From assembly GCA_051024685.1 (NCBI GenBank), contig JAZHPA010000006.1, forward strand, positions 1 to 64,000: a DNA stretch of 64,000 nt. Direction: 5' to 3'. Numbering within the stretch: position 1 is the stretch's first letter; every line of letters begins with the position of its first letter. This document shows, in pieces, positions 42,124 through 51,193 of the stretch. Source of the stretch: UBA12545 sp051024685. Its GTDB lineage: Bacteria; Bacillota; DSM-521; Neomoorellales; Neomoorellaceae. Below the pieces are notes generated by a model. It was not told the DNA's origin. It made no database searches and saw nothing but the letters and a program-made list of their open reading frames with translations. A program made the position numbers and the translations under genes.

Positions 42124-43092
42124 CTACAGCTCAAAAACCTGCCTGGGATCTACTTCCCGGTAGACCCCGCCGCAGGAGTACCGGACCCGGATCTCCGGAA
42201 CCGTGCCCACTCTTCCCACCACGGCGTAAAGGCCAGTGGCGAGCTCGTCCGCGCTGTCGGTGCTGGAGAAGAAGGCCGGGCCGTTGCCGTGGGAGTGAAC
42301 TTCTATCACCGGGACCCAGCCCCGCGGAGCGGTCTCAAAGGTGAGCCGCTCATAGTCCACGCCCGAAGGCGTCGCCTCCTGCGGCGGGAATACGATGATG
42401 TAACCTTCCCCACCCCAGCAGATGTAGGCAACAGCCTCGTTCGGCAGCTGCTCCCGGAAGAAGTCCACCACCCGTGCCAGCACGGGAGCCGGTATGCGCG
42501 GGAAGTTCAGCCGGAAGCCCTCGCTCCACTCGTCCAGGAAGGAGGCCTCTTCCAACCGGCGGCTGAAGATGCCCACCGGGGTCTTCCGCACCTCGTAGAG
42601 GCCGTCCCGGGCGGCCAGCACGTGCACGGGCCGGGGGTCGGCGAGCATGTCGCCCACCGACCAGTGGAAGCCCCGCACCGGGCTTTCCTCCCGCCCCTTC
42701 TTGCCGGCGGTAACCACCGGGACTATGATAAGGGGCTCCGGTTCGGCCTGCTGGCCGCCGGCCTGGCCTTCGGCGGCCTCCTGCCCGCCCTGGCCTTCTT
42801 TCGGCGGCTCCGGCTTCACCCAGTGCCAGACTACTCTCTCTTTGGAGAGCTCCGGGAAGTCGCGCTCCAGCTCCTGGCGGATCTCCTCCAGGGACTTGGG
42901 CTCGACGGGTATCCGGTGCCCGGCGTAGCACACGACCCACGGCCGGTCCTTCGGGGGCTCCTCGTTGATGGGCGTCAGGGGCGTGGTTTTCGGAGCAGAA
43001 GAAGCCGCGGGCTTTCTTTGCAGCCTGGTTTTCGCAGTGTCAGTAACAGGGGTAGCCTCCCCGAATAGGTTCAGCTGCAAGGCATCGCTCAT
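42124..43092 (-). CDS. PRTRC protein A (JAMM/MPN metallopeptidase-like)
   Basis: 322 residues. A Pro/Ala-rich N-terminus is followed by a C-terminal JAB domain: PVIEVHSHGNGPAFFSSTDS contains HSH...S..D of the JAMM zinc motif, and a Glu lies upstream. Such proteins remove ubiquitin-like modifiers. Together with the ThiF-like gene it suggests a conjugation/deconjugation pair. A piece of this motif is duplicated at 35668-35698 in front of the HerA-like gene. Confidence 0.8.
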   Translation of the reverse strand: MSDALQLNLFGEATPVTDTAKTRLQRKPAASSAPKTTPLTPINEEPPKDRPWVVCYAGHRIPVEPKSLEEIRQELERDFPELSKERVVWHWVKPEPPKEGQGGQEAAEGQAGGQQAEPEPLIIVPVVTAGKKGREESPVRGFHWSVGDMLADPRPVHVLAARDGLYEVRKTPVGIFSRRLEEASFLDEWSEGFRLNFPRIPAPVLARVVDFFREQLPNEAVAYICWGGEGYIIVFPPQEATPSGVDYERLTFETAPRGWVPVIEVHSHGNGPAFFSSTDSADELATGLYAVVGRVGTVPEIRVRYSCGGVYREVDPRQVFEL

Positions 43093-43147
43093 AGAGGGAT
43101 ACCTCCTTTGAGATAGTTGTTTTCCAGGGCCTCAACCCTGTTTTGGA

Positions 43148-43846
43148 TCAAAAGCAGTTCCGGTTGAGCCATTCCTCCAGAGTCGCACCCAGGGGCACCA
43201 GCCATCCGGCGGGGAAAGCCTCCAGGCCGTCAACCTCCCGGAGCAGCTCCCTGAGGGGCTTCCCGGAAAGGTTCACCCAGTTGCCGTAGTGGTGGTCCTC
43301 ATTGGGCGTGGTCAGGATGAGCCGCGGGAGCACGGCCAGGTCCGCCAGCTTCCTTACAGGAGGCAGGGGCGCCGTCCCCAGGCACATCCTGGTGTCCTCC
43401 GCCACGTGGCTGTAGGGGTAGCGGTAAAGCCGCGTGCCTGGCCTCAAAGGGCCCACATCGGCCACAGCGGCCAGGTACACGGCAGAGACCGTGAAGCCGT
43501 CATGGTGGCGCCGCAGGCCGAAGTCGAACACCAGCCTGGGGTACGGTACCGCCTGGTAGACGGTATCGTAAAAAGTGAACGGCAGCACTTCCGGCCCCCA
43601 CTCCAGGGCCAGCCGCACGCGGTCGCCGCGCTGGCTCTCCCGGTAGGCTACAGTGCCGGGCGGCAGCACCGGAGAGGAAAACCACTTCTCCTCCCTGGCG
43701 CTGTCCTGCACGGCCCGGTAGAAAAGCTCGGCCACCGCGGCCAGGGTGGTCTCCCTGCGGGCCACAATCCCGCCGCTTTCGTAGGCTACGGCCACGGTAC
43801 CGTCCGGTTTTATCGTGAGGGTCACGCTGCCCTGCATAAGCCCCAC
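43148..43846 (-). CDS. PRTRC protein B
   Basis: 232 residues. The pattern matches PRTRC protein B: an N-terminal beta-rich part (VTLTIKPDGTVAVAYESGG), a middle TRLYRYPYSHV...MCLGTAPLPPVRKLADL, and LTTPNEDHHYGNWVN near the end. The molecular function is unknown. It overlaps the next upstream gene. Confidence 0.75.
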   Translation of the reverse strand: MGLMQGSVTLTIKPDGTVAVAYESGGIVARRETTLAAVAELFYRAVQDSAREEKWFSSPVLPPGTVAYRESQRGDRVRLALEWGPEVLPFTFYDTVYQAVPYPRLVFDFGLRRHHDGFTVSAVYLAAVADVGPLRPGTRLYRYPYSHVAEDTRMCLGTAPLPPVRKLADLAVLPRLILTTPNEDHHYGNWVNLSGKPLRELLREVDGLEAFPAGWLVPLGATLEEWLNRNCF

Positions 43847-44304
43847 TCCTTATGGAAGGCAACCACAAATTCTGCCACTTCCAGGGGCATGGGTTCGGGC
43901 AGGTAGCCCGGAAAGAACACCAACCTGAGCCAGGGCGCTTTGTATTCGGCATCGTATAGACTTTCCCCGAGAGTAATGGCCACCATGTCCAGCAGCTTTT
44001 CCCTCTCCACATCTCCCACCCGGATCCAGCCGATAGCGAGCTCCTCGTCGTCTTCCGGGGGCAGCTCGTCGGGATGGTCCGTGAAATCGGCCCGAGAGGG
44101 GAAAGGAGATTCGTCAGTGACTTCAAAGTACGCCCTCAGGAGTTCAAAGGACACCTCCAGGGTGTAGAAGTCGTAATAAAACGGCGGCAGGCGATCTATA
44201 GGGACGCCGTTTTCCTTCAGCAGCTTGACGGCCGCCATGTAGCTGAAGCCCAGCCGGAGGTCGTCGACCTCTTCCATCCAGAAGGCAGTCTGGAGTTCGC
44301 TCAT
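43822..44304 (-). CDS. PRTRC-cluster protein of unknown function
   Basis: 160 residues, soluble, mainly helical (LQTAFWMEEVDDLRLGFSYM). The ATG overlaps the previous stop (ATGA) and its 3' end overlaps protein B, so it is part of the same translationally coupled cassette. It may be the counterpart of PRTRC proteins C to F. Confidence 0.55.
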   Translation of the reverse strand: MSELQTAFWMEEVDDLRLGFSYMAAVKLLKENGVPIDRLPPFYYDFYTLEVSFELLRAYFEVTDESPFPSRADFTDHPDELPPEDDEELAIGWIRVGDVEREKLLDMVAITLGESLYDAEYKAPWLRLVFFPGYLPEPMPLEVAEFVVAFHKEWGLCRAA

Positions 44305-44624
44305 ACATACACCACCTTCTTCCGAACGGGCGGCAGGTCCAGCAGGGCCTCCATGAGGGACCGGGCCGTAACTATGTTGGAGTAGGCGTTGTCAACCTGC
44401 AGGGAGCTGCTGGACTCGGCCTCGTAATGTTCGGCCAGCTCCTCCATGGCTACCCGGTAGTCCTCCCAGTCGAAGGCCCCTGTATCCAGCGTCTCCGGCC
44501 GACCATCCCAGGAATTGTAGAGCTCCAGCATCTTTGCGGCCCGCGGCAGCCTCTCCAGCAGGCGCAGATCCCGCTCGGAAGGCTCGTGGGCCGCCAGGGC
44601 GGCAGTTACCTTTGCAGCAAGCTC
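44301..44624 (-). CDS. small helical protein in the PRTRC cluster
   Basis: About 107 residues from a GTG; a TTG start further upstream is possible. It is helical, acidic, without membrane segments (RDLRLLERLPRAAKMLELYN). It is separated from the beta-clamp gene by a terminator-like hairpin and overlaps the next gene by ATGA. No family is recognised. Confidence 0.5.
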   Translation of the reverse strand, partial: ELAAKVTAALAAHEPSERDLRLLERLPRAAKMLELYNSWDGRPETLDTGAFDWEDYRVAMEELAEHYEAESSSSLQVDNAYSNIVTARSLMEALLDLPPVRKKVVYV

Positions 44625-44661
44625 CACGGGTTGTTCGTCGCCTCCTTTTGGCAAAAGTTAA

Positions 44662-44692
44662 GGCGGCGGGTTTTAAGCTCCGCCGCCTTCTT
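44662..44692 (-). terminator. terminator-like hairpin at the end of the beta-clamp gene
   Basis: GGCGGCGG and CCGCCGCC with a 10-nt loop, followed by TTAACTTTT on the minus strand. It spans the last codons of the clamp gene. Confidence 0.6.
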
Positions 44693-45782
44693 CGAGAAGC
44701 TCGGGCACCCTTACGGGAAGCAGAATGTAAAGGCATTTTTCGGAATTCACCGTTATGGGCCGGAGCGCACCGGTGAACTCCAGCTTTACACGCTCCCCCA
44801 AAGCTACCCGCAGTATTTTTGCCAGGTAGGAAGGGTTAAAGGCGATTCTGATTTCCCCCTCGGCCTCCGCGGGTAGTACCTCATGTAACATTCCGGTGTC
44901 TGAGAAAGCCTCCAAAGTAACGGAGCTGTTGAGGGATAACAGGCAGTAGCGCACTCTTTGCGAAGTGTCTACCAGCAGCGCTACCCTCTCTAGGGCATCC
45001 AGAAGGATCCTGCGGTCTACTACCAGCCCGGCCCGCGCCTCAGTGGGAAGCACCTGCCGGTACGGTGGGAAGTTCCAGTTGAGCAGCCTGGTAAATACCT
45101 GGGCGTTCCCGCAGGTAAAGTACGCCAGCGTAGGGCCGATCAGCACTTCCACCCCCTGGCCTTCTGGCAGCACTTTGGACAAGGCCCTCATGCTATCCGC
45201 AGGCAACAGAACCTTCCGGGGTTCGCACCTCACTTCCACCAGCCCCTCGTAGAGCGCCAGCCGGTGGGTGTCGGTGGCCACGAGGTGGAGCCTCTCCCCG
45301 TCGAAGTCGAACAGTACAGAGTTGTACGTTCCATCGCCTGCCGCTACCAGCACTTCTTTGATCGTTTCTTTGAAGGCGTCAGCAGGAACCGCAAAACGGA
45401 GGGCATCCTTTTCCTGCTCAGGCGGAGTGGGATAATGTTGCGGGTCGATCACCGTGAGTTCGGCACGGCTCTTGCCGCAGAGCACCGTACAGGTGTTACC
45501 TGAGGCCTCCAGCTCCACCTGAGCGCAAGACGGAAAGCTGTCCACCAGCTCGCAGAAGAGCTTCCCGGGAACCAGCACCGTGCCTTCAGCCCCGGGCGGC
45601 ACCTCCGCAGAGGCGGAGACTGTTATGCCCATCTGGAGGTCCGTGGCCGAACAGTGGAGGCGGTCCCCCCTGGCCTCCAGGTGGAAACACTCCAGAACGG
45701 TCATAGTGGTGGTTTTGGCGAGGAACGGGCGGGCCGCATCAAGGAGACCCGCAAGCTCTTTGACGCCGATCTGGCAGCGCAT
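44673..45782 (-). CDS. dnaN: plasmid-borne DNA polymerase III beta sliding clamp
   Basis: 369 residues, full length, with three clamp domains. Family features include HYPTPPEQ, LVATDTHRLALYEG, NFPPYRQVLP near the middle, NPSYLAKIL, and the C-terminus YILLPVRV in place of the usual Y-MP-R-L. The clamp tethers the replicative polymerase. A plasmid copy upstream of the PRTRC cassette suggests its own replication or repair assembly. Sequence-divergent from chromosomal DnaN in the binding-pocket tail. Confidence 0.9.
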   Translation of the reverse strand: MRCQIGVKELAGLLDAARPFLAKTTTMTVLECFHLEARGDRLHCSATDLQMGITVSASAEVPPGAEGTVLVPGKLFCELVDSFPSCAQVELEASGNTCTVLCGKSRAELTVIDPQHYPTPPEQEKDALRFAVPADAFKETIKEVLVAAGDGTYNSVLFDFDGERLHLVATDTHRLALYEGLVEVRCEPRKVLLPADSMRALSKVLPEGQGVEVLIGPTLAYFTCGNAQVFTRLLNWNFPPYRQVLPTEARAGLVVDRRILLDALERVALLVDTSQRVRYCLLSLNSSVTLEAFSDTGMLHEVLPAEAEGEIRIAFNPSYLAKILRVALGERVKLEFTGALRPITVNSEKCLYILLPVRVPELLEEGGGA

Positions 45783-45802
45783 GTGCCATCCCCCTTTGAA
45801 AA

Positions 45803-45835
45803 AAATTTAAGGCCGGGAATTTTTCCCGGCCTTTT
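45803..45835 (-). terminator. rho-independent terminator
   Basis: GGCCGGGAAAAATTCCCGGCC followed by TTAAATTTTTTT on the minus strand, after the small membrane protein gene. Read-through would reach the beta clamp. Confidence 0.85.
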
Positions 45836-45863
45836 TCGTACAGAGCAAAGACCACCCGGAGAG

Positions 45864-46085
45864 CTACCACGCGCCGTGGAGGCGCAGGCAGAACATGGTC
45901 AGGTGGTAGAGGATATAGATCGTGGCGAATATGAAGAAGCCCCAGACAGCGCCTGGCGGGATGTGCTCGTCGAGGAAATCGAACACCTGCTCGGCCCAGT
46001 TTCTTTCTTCCTGAAACCCGGCCTTCTCCCCACCGGCAGGTTCGCCGGAAACGGGTGCGGCTTTTTTAGAAAGGTCTACGGCCAT
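45864..46085 (-). CDS. small single-pass membrane protein
   Basis: About 73 residues if started at the ATG at 46085. A Lys/Pro/Glu-rich N-terminal part is followed by one helix (AVWGFFIFATIYILYHLTMF). A longer reading to 46184 would start inside the terminator of the leader RNA, so I reject it. No function is known. It is the first gene after structured RNA B. Confidence 0.5.
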   Translation of the reverse strand: MAVDLSKKAAPVSGEPAGGEKAGFQEERNWAEQVFDFLDEHIPPGAVWGFFIFATIYILYHLTMFCLRLHGAW

Positions 46086-46164
46086 GGTCGGTGGCCAGGC
46101 ACGGGAAGGCCCCAGCCGGGGACTCCCTTCCCGCCCCGGCCGGGGCACCTCCTTTTTTAGAAAA

Positions 46165-46330
46165 TAATATAGCCCTGTTGCCATAAGACAACAGGGCCTT
46201 TTGGTACACCTTTTAACTGTCGTATTCCCGCATCCTGCCGCAGCAGTTGCAGGTCTGTGCTCCCCCTGCGGGGAGCTCTAATTTGCCCATGCTCCCGAAG
46301 GAGCTAAGCTCTGATTCAAATATTTCACGA
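46165..46330 (-). ncRNA. structured leader RNA B (related to RNA A at 56.8 kb)
   Basis: An extended -10 promoter (TGGTATAAT) at about 46335 starts a ~165-nt transcript with several helices. The first is an outer GCTTA/TGGGC stem around GCTCC-TTCG-GGAGC, the second AGCTCCCC-GCA-GGGGGAGC, the third CCTGCA/TGCGGG around CTGC-TGCG-GCAG. GGGAATACG follows, then a terminator (GCCCTGTTG/CAACAGGGC, then TATATTATTTT). The order of elements and several sequence blocks match RNA A. No known family is recognised. Confidence 0.6.
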
Positions 46331-46405
46331 AGATTATACCATGATCCACGAAGAAAAGCAATAACAGCATTGCCCTAAAGGGCAGGGCTAGAAGTGCTGG
46401 TCCAA

Positions 46406-47879
46406 TTTTTTTGTCCCTTAATGGTAGCTACTTAGCAGATTCAGCCCGCAGCAGGCGGTTGAGGTACCAGTTCTTTTCATCCCTTAATAGTGCCTGCTTA
46501 ACCAAAAAGATATAACCTCCTTTCGTGCTTTCAATACCTTAGGGTTTGCTCCTTCCAAGCGTACGAGTTTCGTACGGCTGAGCTACTCTTTTTATCCCCT
46601 AATGGTATTAACTTAACCTTTGCGATAATGCTCTGCGAACTTCCAGTAGTTTTTCATCCCTTAATGGGCGCCTACTTAACTCCCAAAACTGTGGAGGATG
46701 TCCTCGCCAGATTCCTCCTTTTCATCCCTTATTGGTATTAACTTAACCCCTCCGTAGCGCACCTGGCGCCCTAGAAGCCGCGAGACTTTTCATCCCCTAA
46801 TGGTATTACTTAATATCTCACTTTTGCAGAGGAATGCCTTTGGCTTGAACTCTTTTAATCCCTTATATGGTACTTACTTGACAAATGACGTAGGAACGAG
46901 ATTTAATACCTCCTTCTGCTTCTCATCCCTTATTGGTACTTACCTAACCACCCCAAAATTAGATACCCGCATAAGCCTTAGTCCCTTTTCATCCCTTAAT
47001 GGTACTTTACCTAACGTGGCCACGCAGGAGGAACAGCGGCTCATCACTCATCTTTTTATCCCTTAGTGGTACTTACCTAATTCGTTAGGCCCGGTATGAA
47101 AGTTTGTGGCCAAGGCGCTTTTTATCCCTTGATGGTACTTACTTAACATGAAAAAGAACTCATGGAAAAAACAAATTTTGTTTTCTTTTAATCCCTTATT
47201 GGTACTAACCTAACTTCTGGAACAGCACTCTCTTCCTGGCTTAGAGTCTCCTTTTCATCCCTTATTGGTACTAAACTAACTGGAAGGCATCGTCAACTTT
47301 TATCCCGCTTTTACTTACTTTTCATCCCTTATTGGTACTAAACTAACCATATCGACCAGTATAGACATAATCGAGGCCCGTACACTTTTCATCCCTTATT
47401 GGTACTAAACTAACAAGATATACATTTTTGCAAATGTATGCCTAAATGTACTTTTCATCCCTTATTGGTACTAAACTAACCTATGCGGACCGGAGCCTAT
47501 AAGACTATAAATGCCTGCTTTTCATCCCTTATTGGTACTAAACTAACTCAGGCTCCATATCGGCACTCGGACGCTCATAAAATACTTTTCATCCCTTATT
47601 GGTACTAAACTAACGGGTGGATATTGTGGATAGCCAGCCGGTGATAACTCTTTTCATCCCTTATTGGTACTAAACTAACTGCAGCTAGCATTGTGTCAAA
47701 CGATACCCAATCAATCTTTTCATCCCTTATTGGTACTAAACTAACGGCAAAGGATATGCTTTCCATCCAAATTCGCAAGCTACTTTTCATCCCTTATTGG
47801 TACTAAACTAACCAAGTTTTAGTCTTGCAGACTGATCGCCTCCTATCGTCTTTTCATCCCTTATTGGTACTAAACTAAC
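46406..47879 (-). CRISPR. CRISPR array 2 (about 22-23 repeats)
   Basis: 30-bp repeats with 35-38 bp spacers. The transcribed-strand repeat starts GTTAGTTTAGTACC and ends AAGGGATGAAAAG. The ten copies nearest 47879 are identical (starting 47251, 47318, 47385, 47451, 47518, 47585, 47650, 47716, 47783, 47850); those toward 46406 drift stepwise, with one nearly lost around 46528. Leader on the right, transcription leftward. It is adjacent to recD of the cas operon. Confidence 0.97.
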
Positions 47880-47985
47880 CCACCTCCAAACGTAGACGTT
47901 GCAAGGCATTTCCGGTAATGAGAAGGCCTCTTTTGTCGTCGACCCCCAGTAACGCAAAAACCCTAGAAGATCGACGACACCTTGC
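47880..47985 (-). promoter_or_regulatory. leader of CRISPR array 2
   Basis: Contains TAGACGTTGCAAGGCA, TTTTGTCGTCGACCCCCAGT, AACGCAAAAACCCTAGAAGA and GTCGTCGA/TCGACGAC inverted blocks also present in the array 1 leader. It begins directly at the recD stop. Confidence 0.85.
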
Positions 47986-50370
47986 TTATGTCCCCTCCTG
48001 CCCGGCTGCAACATAGGGCACAATCTCTGGAGCATATGCGGCGGAACGTGCTGCTGGGCGAAATACCTCTTTATCCACCAGCAGGGACCGTATACGATCG
48101 CCTAGCGTGCACCTGCAGGCAACAGGCTCACGCGAAGCTATTTCCTCCCATATGTTGCGAGGCCCTACCAAAACGAGGCCTTTCCTTGCCCTGGTAACCG
48201 CCGTATAAAGCCAGTCCCTGCCCCAGCTTCCCACCCGATCCAGGGCAAGAACCACCCAGTCAGCACCTGACCCTTGCGCTTTATGCACCGTACAAGCATA
48301 TGCAAGAGTCAGGTACCGTCCGGCCTCCTCCGGGTAGTAGAGTGCCCTTGTGCCGCCAAAATCCACCTCTAAACACGGCCGTTCCACGTCATCAGCTTCA
48401 TAGACACCTATTACCTTACCCTGCATACCGTTAAAGATCGTCGATCTAGGGGCACGGTGGCCATTGCCGTTTTGCTCATAATCGTTTACCACTGCCATTA
48501 CGGGGTCACCGGCGGAAAAATCGGTGCCCAGCAATGGAGGTAACGGATTGAGCTGCTTCTTCAGGTCTTCGTTGAGCAGTCTGGCAGCTGTTTCGGCCTG
48601 CCTTCTGCGATCACCTATATTTTTGGCAGTCAAGACCAAAACTGCGCCAGGGCCATGCTTCCTCCATAACTCGGTGGCCACCTGCACTGCACGAGCGTGA
48701 GTCTCCTCAGGTGTTGCCTCAACTATCTCCACCCCAGCAGGTGGGACCTCAAATTTGCCCCTTCGTACCGAACGGGCCAGGTCCAGCATGCCTGCCTGTT
48801 TCTGGCGGTATACCGTTTTGAGGGTAACTCTTTCAAGGCCGGAAACCCCTTCTGCTAAACGCAAAATTTCCTGGAACACAGGCCCCGGCCCTACCGGCGG
48901 AAGCTGGCCAGAGTCGCCCGCCAGCACGAGGCGGGCCCCGGGCAGGCACCTATTTAGCAGCCGGGCAAAGGCTACAACATCCGTCATACTCATCTCGTCC
49001 ACTACAACCAGGGATAGGTTCCATTTTTGTACCTGTTTCCCTGGTCGATTAACGTCTTCCAGAGGCACGACAAGCTCCTTCATAGCCAGATCTTTGGCCC
49101 CACGGTCTATTTCGGCGAACCGGTGTATCGTCCAATCAAGGTCCACACCGGCATGTTCCCCTAGCCGTCTGGCTGCTATCCCCGTAGGTGCCAGGACCGC
49201 CACATCCTCATTTGTAAGCAGCTTATAACCCCGGACCAAGGCCGCAAGCACGGCAGTCTTACCCGTCCCGGCCTCGCCGTCCAGGATTACCACTTTATTC
49301 CGAGCCACCGCCCGGACGAACTCTTCTTGCTCGTGGTTTAAGGGTACATCGGCTACCTTGCGGACCGTATTGAGGAGCTCAGCAGGATCAACATCTGTTA
49401 CTGGCGGAGTTTTGAGGATCATGGTCAAAGATTCTGCTGCTATCCTCTCGCTGTGGTAGACCCCGGAAAGGTACACGCAAGGCACTTCCAGGAGCTTATA
49501 TTCCCAGGCAAAGGACGAAGAAGGCCATACGTTGGGCACTCCTGGTTTCGGAAGCACGGCGCTCAGGTATTGGTCGGCATCCTTATAGTCTTTAAAAGCA
49601 CCCTTCATCCGGCCCAAAAGAAAGCCTACAACTTTTTTCCTTTCGCAGTAAGTGTGGCCTCGTTCGGCTTCGCGCCAGAGATACATTGACACATTGGCCG
49701 CCACGCTTTTAGTCAGCTCGGCACTCATGCCAAAAGAAGTGGCCAGGCGTTCGGCAACCTGATAGGCACCTTCCCGGCCTTTGCTTAAGTCCGGCACATG
49801 CACCAAGTGATACGGGTCATTGCGGAGGAGGCCCGCCACGGTAAGCTCTCTTCTGGCCGCACGGTATCTCAAGAAGTCGTATATCTTTAGCAAGTCCGGC
49901 TCGTCAAAGGTATCTCCCAAGAGGTCTCTAAGCATCTGGAGGTTAGTGTTGTGGTAGAGGAGGTGGAAATTTCGGGCCAGAGCTCGGGCCCTGTCTCCGC
50001 CTACGACCTGGTCGAGTACGGCAGCAGCTTTTTCCTCTTCCTCGGGCGCGCGGAACAACTTTACAAAGGCGTCTAAATTGGGGCAACCAGTCGCTGCTAG
50101 GACCGTCTCTATCTCGCCCGGGCTCATAGTTATGCCGTGCTCAGCTAGGACGTCATAATCGGCCTTTAGGAAGGAGGCCCGGTCAACTTTTTCTATTTCA
50201 AACACATTGGCCGAACTGTAATGCCCGACCATCCTATAACGGAAAAACTTCCGTAAGGGTTCTTCTACATCCGGGGCTAACCGGAAAGATACAACGTCCC
50301 GGCTATCCAGCAATAACTTACCACGGCCCTTTTTAAATTCTACTACAGTACCTATGAGCACATCGGACAT
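47986..50370 (-). CDS. recD: RecD-type SF1 helicase of the type IV-D CRISPR system
   Basis: 794 residues. An N-terminal ~340-residue domain precedes SF1B helicase motifs: Walker A ILDGEAGTGKTAVL, motif II VVVDEMSMTDV, motif III LAGDSGQLPPVG, motif IV-type KTVYRQ, and C-terminal TVHKAQGS and YTAVTRARKGLVLVG. It resembles RecD2. Established classification: subtype IV-D has RecD in place of the DinG helicase of IV-A. It is the last gene of the operon, ending at the array 2 leader. Confidence 0.85.
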   Translation of the reverse strand: MSDVLIGTVVEFKKGRGKLLLDSRDVVSFRLAPDVEEPLRKFFRYRMVGHYSSANVFEIEKVDRASFLKADYDVLAEHGITMSPGEIETVLAATGCPNLDAFVKLFRAPEEEEKAAAVLDQVVGGDRARALARNFHLLYHNTNLQMLRDLLGDTFDEPDLLKIYDFLRYRAARRELTVAGLLRNDPYHLVHVPDLSKGREGAYQVAERLATSFGMSAELTKSVAANVSMYLWREAERGHTYCERKKVVGFLLGRMKGAFKDYKDADQYLSAVLPKPGVPNVWPSSSFAWEYKLLEVPCVYLSGVYHSERIAAESLTMILKTPPVTDVDPAELLNTVRKVADVPLNHEQEEFVRAVARNKVVILDGEAGTGKTAVLAALVRGYKLLTNEDVAVLAPTGIAARRLGEHAGVDLDWTIHRFAEIDRGAKDLAMKELVVPLEDVNRPGKQVQKWNLSLVVVDEMSMTDVVAFARLLNRCLPGARLVLAGDSGQLPPVGPGPVFQEILRLAEGVSGLERVTLKTVYRQKQAGMLDLARSVRRGKFEVPPAGVEIVEATPEETHARAVQVATELWRKHGPGAVLVLTAKNIGDRRRQAETAARLLNEDLKKQLNPLPPLLGTDFSAGDPVMAVVNDYEQNGNGHRAPRSTIFNGMQGKVIGVYEADDVERPCLEVDFGGTRALYYPEEAGRYLTLAYACTVHKAQGSGADWVVLALDRVGSWGRDWLYTAVTRARKGLVLVGPRNIWEEIASREPVACRCTLGDRIRSLLVDKEVFRPAARSAAYAPEIVPYVAAGQEGT

Positions 50371-50391
50371 AATTAAATTGTCCCCCCTTTC

Positions 50392-51192
50392 TTAGATACC
50401 TAACCCTTGAACCCCTTCTTCTACTTCCTCCAGGGAGGCATTTTCTTTGCGACGCCTCCTATGCCTTATCTCCTCCAGAACAACTTCCTGTCCGACCGGT
50501 AGCCAGCGCTCCAGCGGAGGACAGTAGCATAAAGCCCGGTTAGTTGGGGCCCAATAGGGAGGAGCATAAGATGTGCAAGCCAGGACTCCCTTTATGCCGT
50601 TTGGGGCCTCATCTACAGGCACGGGCCGGGCTGCATAGCCGTCCGGGGTCATGATAGTATAATCTCCCTTGCTCTCCCTTATGGCTATATCAGCCACCCT
50701 GCCGAAACCCGCCGCCCCCCTCACGCCTATATGCTTTAGGTCCGAGAGCAGGTCTTCGACAGCCGCCCTGTCCCCGTCAAACCAAAAACGCACCCGGGGA
50801 GTGGCGACCAAAAGGAGCGACTGCCGCCACTGGCGGAAGGCCCCCGTAGCCGCAGGGGGGTCGACTACAAATGGGTTGCGATTGCGGCTTAAAGCAGCAT
50901 ATGAGTAGGCAGTATCCGTCCACGTCATACTCCTGTTCCACCGGAAAGTCCGTATTGTAGCAGGCCGGTCCACCCAAATGGCAGAGGCGCGGTAGAAACG
51001 GTGCTGCTTCCCCGCAACGGCTAATGGAAGCACCAGGCGTCCGAAATCTTCCGGCGCGGGCGGATCTACCTGCCCCGTGCGGGCAGCCGCCAAGCGCATC
51101 AAGAGGGAATCAAAGCACAGGGGGTAGAGCGGCCGCCTGCTCTGGTAGGCCAGGGGCGTCGCCAGCTCTATGATCACTTCGTAGCAGGGCAT
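50392..51192 (-). CDS. csf3: Csf3-like (Cas5-family) type IV protein
   Basis: About 266 residues from the ATG at 51192 (GAGGGAGA upstream), 2 bp after the csf2 stop. The RAMP-type N-terminus CYEVIIELATPLAYQSRRP and the Gly-rich loop IGVRGAAGFGRVADI fit Cas5. A short basic tail follows. Cas5 caps the 5' handle of crRNA. Confidence 0.75.
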   Translation of the reverse strand: MPCYEVIIELATPLAYQSRRPLYPLCFDSLLMRLAAARTGQVDPPAPEDFGRLVLPLAVAGKQHRFYRASAIWVDRPATIRTFRWNRSMTWTDTAYSYAALSRNRNPFVVDPPAATGAFRQWRQSLLLVATPRVRFWFDGDRAAVEDLLSDLKHIGVRGAAGFGRVADIAIRESKGDYTIMTPDGYAARPVPVDEAPNGIKGVLACTSYAPPYWAPTNRALCYCPPLERWLPVGQEVVLEEIRHRRRRKENASLEEVEEGVQGLGI

Positions 51193-51193
51193 A

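Noticed and set aside
46165..46330. RNA B as a tracrRNA for the CRISPR arrays
   Set aside because: No anti-repeat to either repeat is seen, and type IV systems with Cas6 do not use tracrRNA.
46503..46587. An 85-nt gap in array 2 read as a long spacer or insertion
   Set aside because: A decayed repeat is visible at about 46528-46557, so these are two normal spacers at the old end of the array.
36233..47850. Spacers matching genes in this window
   Set aside because: I noticed no clear matches by eye, but this was not an exhaustive search and would need alignment of every spacer against both strands.
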